Position numbers and translations under genes: made by a program. Under the pieces are notes generated by a model that worked only from the letters and a program-made list of their open reading frames with translations, did no database searches and was not told the origin of the DNA. DNA of 64,000 bases. Source: CALLCD01 sp039196965. GTDB taxonomy: Bacteria > Pseudomonadota > Alphaproteobacteria > Caulobacterales > Hyphomonadaceae. The stretch spans positions 97,811 through 161,810 of the forward strand of contig JBCCUK010000004.1 in NCBI GenBank assembly GCA_039196965.1, given 5' to 3'. The number at the start of each line of letters is the position of its first letter. The stretch's first letter is position 1. This document shows, piece by piece, positions 1 through 7,522 of this stretch.

Positions 1-1
1 C

Positions 2-1708
2 CGCAATGCGCAGGCCACGGTGATCGCGCCGACTGGTACAATCGGCCTCGTCATGGATTGCGACACAACAGGTATTGAGCCGGACTTTGCCCTCGTGAAA
101 TTCAAGAAACTCGCCGGCGGTGGATACTTTAAAATCATCAACCGCGCTGTGCCAGAAGCCCTGAAAGTGCTAGGTTACCGCCCATCGGACATTGGCGAGA
201 TTGAAGCCTATGCTGTGGGCCACGGCTCCCTCGCCCAGGCACCTGGCGTCAACCACGCGACCCTTCGCGCCAAGGGTTTCACCGATGAAGCGATAGAGAA
301 GCTCGAAGCCGGTCTTGCTTCGGCCTTCGATATCAAATTCGCTTTCAACCGCTGGACCCTCGGCGACGATGTCTGCAAGGAGCTCGGCTTCACCGAGGAA
401 CAGTTGAACGATCCGACATTCGAAATGCTCATCGAGCTTGGCTTCACTCGTGAAGAGATCGACATGGCGAATGAGCATGCCTGCGGGACAATGACGCTCG
501 AAGGCGCGCCGCACCTGAAGGAAGAGCACTATCCGGTATTCGATTGCGCCAATCCTTGCGGCATGAAGGGCAAGCGTTTCCTCTCCGCGGAGAGCCACAT
601 CCGTATGATGGCCGCGGCTCAGCCCTTCATCTCTGGTGCAATCTCCAAGACCATCAATATGCCAAACTCGGCAACCGTGGAGGATTGCAAGAACGCCTAC
701 ATGCTTTCCTGGAAGCTCGCGCTAAAGGCCAATGCGCTTTATCGCGATGGCTCCAAACTCTCGCAGCCTCTGAATGCTCAACTCCTGTCGGATAATGACA
801 ATGATGAGGACGAGGCCGAGGATGCCCTGGAAACGCTAATCGCCGCGCCAAAAGCCGTTCAGGCTCAGGCAGTCGCTGAGAAAATCGTGGAGCGGATCAT
901 TGAGAAGGAAGTCCGCTCCCGCGAAATGCTGCCGGACCGCCGCAAGGGTTATACTCAGAAAGCCCGCGTCGGTGGTCACAAGGTCTATCTCACGACCGGA
1001 GAGTATGAAGACGGCCGCCTCGGCGAGATCTTCATCGACATGCATAAGGAAGGTGCAGCCTTCCGTGCCATGATGAATAATTTCGCCATAGGTATCTCCC
1101 TCGGCTTGCAGTATGGTGTACCCCTTGAAGAGTATGTCGACGCCTTCACCTTTACCCGGTTCGAACCGGCTGGCCTTGTGCAAGGCAACGAGACCATTAA
1201 GAATGCCACTTCCATTCTTGATTACATCTTCCGTGAACTCGCCGTCTCCTATCTCGGTCGGAACGATCTCGCCCACGTCCAGCCAACAGAGCCGGGGGCC
1301 ACGACCCTTGGCGAAGGGGAAGATGCCGAGAAGCCCTTCTCAACATCACCAGTGTCGGCTGGTCTCGTGCGGTCGCAAACACCACAGCGCTTTCAGGTGG
1401 TCGGCGGGTCGAGCGCGTCAGGAGGCGCTTCAGCATCAGTATCATCGAGCCAGCGAACGCCTGCTTCGATCGCTATGAACGGCTCCGCCGCGCTGAAACT
1501 TGCGCCCGTTGAGGATTTGCAAACGGTGGAAACACCGGAGCCTGAAATCGCCGTCGAGCCGGAGTCGCGGGAGGACGAGCTACGCATCATCGCCCGGGCT
1601 CAAGGTTATGAAGGCGAGAATTGCAGCGAATGCGGCAATTTCACTATGGTTCGTAATGGAACCTGTCTTAAATGTGTTACATGCGGCTCTACAAGCGGAT
1701 GTTCATAG
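2..1708 (+). CDS. nrdJ: Vitamin B12-dependent (class II) ribonucleotide reductase, C-terminal part
   Basis: Reduces ribonucleotides to deoxyribonucleotides in the cytoplasm using adenosylcobalamin, with or without oxygen. The reading frame is open from base 2, so the 5' part lies outside the window; the first in-frame GTG (base 20) is internal. The visible protein begins with the conserved stretch VIAPTGTIGLVMDCDTTGIE, runs through the catalytic-barrel C-terminus (LGEIFIDMHKEGAAFRAMMN, LPDRRKGYTQKARVGGHKVY), and ends in a Cys-rich tail with CSECGN, CLKCVTC and a final GCS. That tail is typical of NrdJ and carries the redox thiols that re-reduce the active site. An acidic, low-complexity linker precedes the LPDRR motif. 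A strong hairpin terminator follows. The family assignment is secure. Confidence 0.96.
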   Translation, partial: RNAQATVIAPTGTIGLVMDCDTTGIEPDFALVKFKKLAGGGYFKIINRAVPEALKVLGYRPSDIGEIEAYAVGHGSLAQAPGVNHATLRAKGFTDEAIEKLEAGLASAFDIKFAFNRWTLGDDVCKELGFTEEQLNDPTFEMLIELGFTREEIDMANEHACGTMTLEGAPHLKEEHYPVFDCANPCGMKGKRFLSAESHIRMMAAAQPFISGAISKTINMPNSATVEDCKNAYMLSWKLALKANALYRDGSKLSQPLNAQLLSDNDNDEDEAEDALETLIAAPKAVQAQAVAEKIVERIIEKEVRSREMLPDRRKGYTQKARVGGHKVYLTTGEYEDGRLGEIFIDMHKEGAAFRAMMNNFAIGISLGLQYGVPLEEYVDAFTFTRFEPAGLVQGNETIKNATSILDYIFRELAVSYLGRNDLAHVQPTEPGATTLGEGEDAEKPFSTSPVSAGLVRSQTPQRFQVVGGSSASGGASASVSSSQRTPASIAMNGSAALKLAPVEDLQTVETPEPEIAVEPESREDELRIIARAQGYEGENCSECGNFTMVRNGTCLKCVTCGSTSGCS

Positions 1709-1750
1709 CGAGTCGCTAGAACACTCTAAATATTTAGAGGTTCAAAGAAC

Positions 1751-1785
1751 AAAGGCACCGGGGATGAAGGGCTCCGGTGCCTTTT
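1751..1785 (+). terminator. Intrinsic terminator of nrdJ
   Basis: A perfect 11-bp stem (1751-1761 pairs with 1774-1784; core GGCACCGG/CCGGTGCC) with a 12-nt loop, followed by a short T run. It lies about 40 bases after the nrdJ stop, so nrdJ transcription should end here. Confidence 0.85.
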
Positions 1786-1938
1786 ACTTATTCTATTATA
1801 CTTTGAGCTTCATGAAAGGCGTCTGGGATAACTCCGAGAACGCAAAAATCCTCACCAGTACTTTCATTCTACACAGAAAAAATGCACGTCTGAGCAGAGG
1901 TCCGGGCCGATCAATCACGACCGCCTCATCTTTTTTCT

Positions 1939-1961
1939 TTGACAAGTGTACACTGTATGTG
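1939..1961 (+). promoter_or_regulatory. Possible promoter/operator upstream of the VOC gene
   Basis: A consensus -35 hexamer TTGACA (1939-1944) is followed directly by the perfect 10-bp palindrome AGTGTACACT (1945-1954). No good -10 box sits at the normal distance, so promoter function is uncertain. The palindrome could bind a repressor, for example the TetR protein at 5559. The rest of 1709-1989 shows only the nrdJ terminator. Confidence 0.3.
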
Positions 1962-1989
1962 CAGCCTTGACTAAAAACACTGGATAAAG

Positions 1990-2919
1990 ATGACGGAGCC
2001 CACATCCACAACCGAAAAGGCCACCAGTCGTTCTAGCGAAAACATACTCTATCTCGATAATATTGGTTTGATTGTTCTCGATCTTGATAAAACCAGAAAT
2101 ATATATGAGCGCTTGGGTTTTAATCTCGCTGCGCGCGGCACTCACTACCTCGAGGGGAAAGATGGCGAATTCTATCGTTGGGGAACTGCCAATCATTGTG
2201 TGAATTTCAGAGATGGCGGACTTTTGGAGTTTATCGGGCATTATTATCCCGATTATCCCGCCGGTCTTTATTCGCGGCAACTCGAAGTCTACGGAAATCA
2301 CTGGGGCAAGATTACGCTTCACACTGCGTCGGTCGACAGGGAAGTGGAACGTATACGTGCTGATGGCCTGATGGTTTCTGATCCAAGCACGCTTTATCGG
2401 TACACAGATGGCGAAGACTTCGATCCCGACCCTACCCGCTCCAAAAGAACGCGTTTAATTGGGTACCCGACCTCTTTCGAAGACCCTTTCATGCTGACAG
2501 GTGGAGAGCACAAGCTGGGGCAATGGCCGATCCCCGAGGAGCACTTCGACCATGCCAATGGCACGGACCGCATGGTCTATGCGCTGATCGGCACAACGGA
2601 TCTCGACCGCACCTGCGCGCGATATGAGACTGCGACGGGAATAGAAAGTAAGCCTTTCGAACTCGGACGGCGCATCGACCTAGGTCAGGATACATTCCTC
2701 TACCTTGTCTTACGAGATAAGCTGCCATCCCCTCTTCAGGATCAGTTCGGTGACCGGACAACGCTGACGCTCGGAGCAGGTTTTGAAGTCAAGAACATTG
2801 CCGTAACCAAATCGGTTCTGGAATCGACGGACATCCAAGCGATCGAGGATGACCTCGGCCTTACTGTTTACGAACCGGTGAAGGGCAGCGGAACAATCAT
2901 ATTTCTGAATGGCGCATAG
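1990..2919 (+). CDS. VOC-superfamily (glyoxalase-like) protein
   Basis: A 309-residue cytoplasmic protein with no signal peptide. It has two vicinal-oxygen-chelate-like halves. The first starts near residue 18 (YLDNIGLIVLDLDKT) and the second near 190 (RMVYALIGTTDLDRTCARYE), each with the beta-alpha-beta start typical of glyoxalase/dioxygenase folds. The first metal-ligand position usually occupied by His is Asp/Asn here, so metal binding may differ from glyoxalase I. VOC members are lyases, dioxygenases, isomerases or binding proteins, and the sequence does not decide the reaction. It is the first gene of a forward block with an Ntn acylase, a TetR regulator and an alpha/beta hydrolase, which suggests a catabolic or detoxifying role for a small organic molecule. 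The start at 1990 has a GGATAAAG-type weak ribosome site. Confidence 0.7.
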   Translation: MTEPTSTTEKATSRSSENILYLDNIGLIVLDLDKTRNIYERLGFNLAARGTHYLEGKDGEFYRWGTANHCVNFRDGGLLEFIGHYYPDYPAGLYSRQLEVYGNHWGKITLHTASVDREVERIRADGLMVSDPSTLYRYTDGEDFDPDPTRSKRTRLIGYPTSFEDPFMLTGGEHKLGQWPIPEEHFDHANGTDRMVYALIGTTDLDRTCARYETATGIESKPFELGRRIDLGQDTFLYLVLRDKLPSPLQDQFGDRTTLTLGAGFEVKNIAVTKSVLESTDIQAIEDDLGLTVYEPVKGSGTIIFLNGA

Positions 2920-2963
2920 GTACGCGTTATGAACTGGTTGCCAATAAGAAAGACAAGCCCAGT

Positions 2964-5441
2964 ATGACAGGCGTTTCCAATATACTCAAATACGTCGCGA
3001 TCGGATTGGCCGGGTCGATAGGGCTTATCGCTTTAGCGTTTTTTCTGTGGTTGCGATCCACCCTGCCCGACTATGAAAAAACGCTGACAAATGCAGACTT
3101 GGAAGGTCCCGTTACTATTGTCCGGAATGAGTTCGGCATTCCCCATATTGAAGCGGGCTCCTTCAATGATGCAGCTTTCGCTATTGGGTATGTGCAGGCG
3201 CAGGATCGGCTATGGCAAATGGAAGCCATGCGGCGGGCTGTGCTTGGCCGCGCGGCCGAAATCCTCGGGGAGATGCTGCTTCCACTCGATATTCGCTACC
3301 GACTGCGATTCAATACGAGCTTCGTCCGTGAGCGATCTTTTGAACGGCTCGATCCGGAAATGCGTCAGACGTTTGAGGCGTTCGCTGCCGGCGTGAACTT
3401 TGCGATTGAAAACGGAGAAGGGAAAAGATCGCCTGAGTGGCGATTACTCGGATTTGAGCCGGAGCCCTGGACCGGTGCCGATATCAACAACATGATGACG
3501 GCTTCACTTGATCTCTCTACTGGTGGCGCGACTGAAATTCGACGCGCCAATCACCAGCTTGTCTTGGATGAGGAAGACCTGACCCTTGCCTACGCGCCCT
3601 TACAAGGTTGCTTCCCGACGACCTATGAAGACGTTGAGATATCCGATTGGGCAGGCGAGCGAATTGTTGATCAGTGTGCGCAACAGACGACGGCCGCATC
3701 AGCTTTTGGCGATCCGGCCCTGGAAGGATACGGAACCAATCTTTTCGTTGTCGGTCCGGAGAGGTCGACAACAGGATCGCCCATTCTGGCGGTCGACCCA
3801 CACCTTCCCGCACAATCGCCCGGCCTGATTTATCCCGTATCCATAAGTCTTCCGGACAAGATCATTGCGGGAGGTGCCTGGATCGGATCACCAGCCGTCG
3901 CCTTTGGTCACAATAGCCGTATCGCCTGGGGCATGACCCACCTCTATGCCGATACGACTGACTTTATCGTTGAAAAAATAAACCCGGAAAACCCGGACGA
4001 ATATATGACGCTGGATGGGCCTAAGCCATTTGGCAGGCGAGAAGAAGTCTTCAAAGTGCGCGGTGGAGATCCCGTCACTATCGATGTGCGAACGACGGAA
4101 AACGGGATCATTGTCAGCGATATCCCAACGAGTCTCGAAGAAGTCTCAGACCGCGAAGGCGACTTTCTTGCATCGGAGTTTGCAGCTGTCAGGGAGGTCT
4201 TTGGCCCTGGCCACGTTGTCGCCATGAAGCAAACGGTGATGGAGAATGGAAGTCTTTCCATCCAATCGACTATAAAGGCGAGCAGAGCCCGGAACTGGGC
4301 CGAATTTCGCGACGCGCTGAGAGAATACGAGGCGACGAATAACCTTGTCTATGCAGATGTGGATGGAAATATCGGCCTGCAAATGTCGGCGAAGATTCCC
4401 TTGCGGCGGCAGATAAATGGCTGGAACGGACAGCGCTTCGCCCGAGGCTGGCTCGGTGAAGGCAAATGGGACACCTTTGTCCCCTTCGATGAGCTCGCCT
4501 TTGTGCTCAACCCGCCAAAAGGCTGGATCGCCGACTCCAATAGCCGGGCGGTTTCGGATGCTTTCGACCACCGCGTGGCAGATATATATTCGCCGCCCTG
4601 GCGCGTCTCCAGATCCACACAATTGCTCGGCAACAAAGCCAGGCATGATTTGGACAGCATAAAGTCCATCCAGCTCGATATATATTCCACAAAAGCCGAG
4701 TGGCTGCTGGAAACGCTTGGTCAGTTTGAGATGACAAGCGCGCGCGGAAGAGGTGCCTTTGATCTATTGCGCGCCTGGGACAGGAAAATGGACAAGGATC
4801 GTCCAGAACCACTGCTATATGCCGCATTCGAACTGGCGCTTCAGCAGAGGTTGATCAACGATCGCGCGCCTGTTTTGGCGGGCACGAGCGGTCAGGTGAT
4901 CCGGCTTCAACATATTCTGGAACGCGATCTTGAGTGGTGCGACCATCTAGAAACCGATCGTATAGAAACGTGTGAGATGGCTGTAAATGAAGCGCTGGAA
5001 GCCGCTATAGACCGCCTGTCAGCCGAGCATGGCGAAGACATATCAAAATGGCGCTGGGGCGATGCTCATATTGCAGAATTCGATGCGTTATATTCCTGGA
5101 GTGCCATCCCAATTCTTAAGGATTTAACCCAGATCAAGGCCGAGATTGGCGGGTCAGAAGCAACACTCAACGTGGCCGCCATGTCCCGTCCCGAATCTGC
5201 GAAAAAAGGCCTGCTAGGGACGCTGCGATTTAATAGCCAGCATGTAGCGACATTCAGATCGATCATAGATCTTTCGAATCTTGCCAATTCTCAATACGCA
5301 TCAGCTCCCGGAATGTCCGCGAACGCATATTCGCCACATTGGAATGACATGGCAGCCCCTTGGGCAAAAGGCGAGTATTTCCATTTGCATGGGAGGTCTT
5401 CGGAACATCACAAATCCACGACCATATCACCCATCAAATGA
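2964..5441 (+). CDS. Penicillin acylase-family Ntn hydrolase
   Basis: An 825-residue amidase of the penicillin G acylase/AHL acylase family. These are made as one chain and cut autocatalytically into alpha and beta chains, the new N-terminal residue acting as nucleophile. Visible parts are an N-terminal membrane anchor or signal (about 9-30), the alpha-chain opening (VTIVRNEFGIPHIEA, then GYVQAQDRLWQME), the beta-chain start near residue 257, the conserved AVDPHLP and the NSRIAWGMTH block, and a normal C-terminus with the SPHWNDM motif. The residue expected to be the nucleophile (usually Ser in G-S-N) is Thr258 in YGTN. Thr is a legitimate Ntn nucleophile elsewhere but is unusual in this family. 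Substrate range includes beta-lactams, N-acyl homoserine lactones and acylated siderophores; none can be chosen from sequence. Acts in the periplasm. Confidence 0.88.
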   Translation: MTGVSNILKYVAIGLAGSIGLIALAFFLWLRSTLPDYEKTLTNADLEGPVTIVRNEFGIPHIEAGSFNDAAFAIGYVQAQDRLWQMEAMRRAVLGRAAEILGEMLLPLDIRYRLRFNTSFVRERSFERLDPEMRQTFEAFAAGVNFAIENGEGKRSPEWRLLGFEPEPWTGADINNMMTASLDLSTGGATEIRRANHQLVLDEEDLTLAYAPLQGCFPTTYEDVEISDWAGERIVDQCAQQTTAASAFGDPALEGYGTNLFVVGPERSTTGSPILAVDPHLPAQSPGLIYPVSISLPDKIIAGGAWIGSPAVAFGHNSRIAWGMTHLYADTTDFIVEKINPENPDEYMTLDGPKPFGRREEVFKVRGGDPVTIDVRTTENGIIVSDIPTSLEEVSDREGDFLASEFAAVREVFGPGHVVAMKQTVMENGSLSIQSTIKASRARNWAEFRDALREYEATNNLVYADVDGNIGLQMSAKIPLRRQINGWNGQRFARGWLGEGKWDTFVPFDELAFVLNPPKGWIADSNSRAVSDAFDHRVADIYSPPWRVSRSTQLLGNKARHDLDSIKSIQLDIYSTKAEWLLETLGQFEMTSARGRGAFDLLRAWDRKMDKDRPEPLLYAAFELALQQRLINDRAPVLAGTSGQVIRLQHILERDLEWCDHLETDRIETCEMAVNEALEAAIDRLSAEHGEDISKWRWGDAHIAEFDALYSWSAIPILKDLTQIKAEIGGSEATLNVAAMSRPESAKKGLLGTLRFNSQHVATFRSIIDLSNLANSQYASAPGMSANAYSPHWNDMAAPWAKGEYFHLHGRSSEHHKSTTISPIK

Positions 5442-5558
5442 CGTGGGAAAATTCCTCGGCCTGGTAAACGTATTGCTGAAACTTCTTTCTCTGTAAGTCA
5501 TCAATGCGTAAAGAAATACTGTCAGCAACATGATCATAATGGTGGTCTAAGAATCCGA

Positions 5559-6233
5559 ATGAGAAATACTTTGCCAGCCGATGCGACAGAGAAACGTGCA
5601 CTTAGCTCCAAGCTGATTCTGGATGAAGCCCTGGAATTGGTCAAAAGCGAGGGAATCGACTTTTCCATGCGCGATCTCGCTAGTCGACTCGGCGTCTGGC
5701 CCATGGCAATTTATCGGTACTATTCCAATCGAGATGCACTCATATCCGCGATTATAGATACAGTTCTGGCAAGCGCTCTTAACCAGGAATTATTGGACGA
5801 ACTACTTGACGATTCACTCGATTGGCAGGTGCGGGTCGAAACATATTGTCTCAACCTGTACGATATATTGATTTTATATCCCGGCGTTGCCCGAAACATT
5901 CTTCACGGAGCGCTTGATACGCCCAATGGCTTGAGACTCATTGAGTCAACCGCCGCCATATTCATGAAATTTGGGTTTAGCCAGGAAAAGGCCGCGATCG
6001 CCTTTCAGAGTCTTGGTTTTTTCGTTACGGAAATGGCGATGCTGCATTTTGCCAGGCAGGCCGGGCAAAGTGATGCAGAGGGCCTTTTGGCAAAGGCACA
6101 GGCGTCCAGGGACAAGACACCAGCCGCTTATGAATATCTCAAGATCATGACAGCTATCGATTTGAAAGACAGGCTGAAGGCCAGTCTGGGATTACTCATT
6201 CGCGGCATAGAGGTTGATTTCGTAGACACCTAG
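5559..6233 (+). CDS. TetR/AcrR-family transcriptional regulator
   Basis: A 224-residue one-component repressor. The N-terminal helix-turn-helix is clear at about residues 20-60 (ILDEALELVKSEGIDFSMRD, then LASRLGVWPMAIYRYYSNRD), with the recognition helix ending in the family YxYYxNRDALI signature. The C-terminal two thirds is an all-helical ligand-binding and dimerisation domain resembling the TetR_C_11 type. It lies between the acylase and the broken alpha/beta hydrolase in the same orientation, so it probably regulates this block. The AGTGTACACT palindrome at 1945 is one candidate operator. Ligand unknown. Confidence 0.88.
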   Translation: MRNTLPADATEKRALSSKLILDEALELVKSEGIDFSMRDLASRLGVWPMAIYRYYSNRDALISAIIDTVLASALNQELLDELLDDSLDWQVRVETYCLNLYDILILYPGVARNILHGALDTPNGLRLIESTAAIFMKFGFSQEKAAIAFQSLGFFVTEMAMLHFARQAGQSDAEGLLAKAQASRDKTPAAYEYLKIMTAIDLKDRLKASLGLLIRGIEVDFVDT

Positions 6234-6303
6234 GTGCAGCTCGGACTTGACCATATTCCCGCACCTATACGCTGCACACAAGTGATATCGATGGGCTTCT
6301 ATA

Positions 6304-7227
6304 ATGGCAATTACTCGCTCTTTTGACGGGTTAAAAATATTCTACGAAACCGCGTGAGAGGGTCCACCGCTTCTTATAATAAATGGTTTTGGTCCGCCCT
6401 GTGAGTGGATGGCAGAGATGTACGGCAAACATTTCGAAGACCGCTTCGAATATGCAGTGTCCGATCTCGGGGGTGTCGGACAATCAGCCGCTCCAAGTGA
6501 TTTTGATTCTCTGGATCTCTCCGACTTTGCCAAAGATCATCTCGCAGTCCTTGATACTCTCGGTTGGGACAAAGCTTATGTTTATGGTGGATCTATGGGG
6601 GCATCGATTGCGACCCAATTGGCTCTTATCGCGCCTGAGCGAATAAAGCGCCCTGCCCTTGGAAGCTTTGACTGCGGCGACCCGAATATCTATTGTGGCG
6701 AGTTTGGGCATGTTCTGGAAACACGTGTCCGCTATGGAAAGTCCATTCTTGCACAGAAGACGGATCCGGAAGGATCAGCGTGCGTTATACTGGATGTCTA
6801 TTACGGTGACCCGGAATATAATGGGATTATGGGCTTACGTGATTTTATCATCGACATGCTCAAAACCCATCCCATGGAGACCAATTTCCCGCCCTTGCAA
6901 AGCCTCGCCGGTTTACCTGAAGATCTCAGCCCCATGATTGCGGCACTTCCGGAAACGGCAGATCCTGTTCCCGGTAAGGACAAGCCAAGACGCGACTTCG
7001 TAACCGGTGATCTCTGGGAACAGGTGGATCAATTGCGCGTCCCCACTCTCCTCGTGCACGGCATGGATGATCCGATTGTGCCATACCAGAGTTCGGTGTT
7101 CGCAGCATCGAAAGTCCCAAATGCGGAGCTGAGACTATACAATGATATGTATCACAGTATTTCGGGATCGCCTCAGATCCTAAAAGACATCGGAAACTGG
7201 TTCCTGCTGGAAAAGGCAGTTGGCTGA
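6304..7227 (+). pseudogene. Alpha/beta hydrolase interrupted by an in-frame TGA at codon 18
   Basis: Read from ATG 6304, the frame gives MAITRSFDGLKIFYETA, then TGA at 6355-6357, then EGPPLLIINGFGPPCEW, and continues open to 7227 as a complete alpha/beta hydrolase. The nucleophile elbow GGSMGAS follows, then the acid loop VHGMDDPIVP and the late His in DMYHSI. Family members usually read ETAGEGPPLLL at the break, so a single GGA-to-TGA change explains it. The longest open ATG frame starts at 6409 and lacks the first strand and the oxyanion-hole motif NGFG, so a protein made from it should be inactive. Readthrough or sequencing error is possible. No indel is needed. Intact relatives act on esters, lactones or C-C bonds. 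Confidence 0.75.
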
Positions 7228-7522
7228 CGGTAGAATCACACCCGCTTGCCTTACATCAACAAGCCTCAATGCTAGCGAGATGCGGCATACTAGGGCACGA
7301 AATCTAATCTTCTGTGGTGAGCGTATATAACAGTGTTGTGAAGTCTCCTAGGGATAGTCACGTAACGAAAATCACTTTGACGAATGATTGTTTTTGTTTT
7401 GATGCGCTTTTTTCGTAATCCCGCTTCTGTTTTCAGCTAATGCCCTTTCTAAAGACACTTGTGCGCGAAATTCTTCCCGGCTAAAGCCCGCAAATGAAAA
7501 TCAGTTTCAAGAGGGATTAGCC
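7228..7522. other. Intergenic region upstream of the TonB receptor
   Basis: About 295 bases between the broken hydrolase and the receptor, AT-richer than its surroundings, with T-rich tracts around 7387-7415. I find no ORF, no convincing sigma-70 pair and no clear Fur box. A good ribosome site (AGAGGGA) lies at its 3' end, 5 bases before ATG 7523. Confidence 0.5.

Noticed and set aside
6355..6357. TGA as a selenocysteine codon
   Set aside because: The expected residue is Gly in a non-redox position and no obvious stem-loop follows; a point mutation is simpler.
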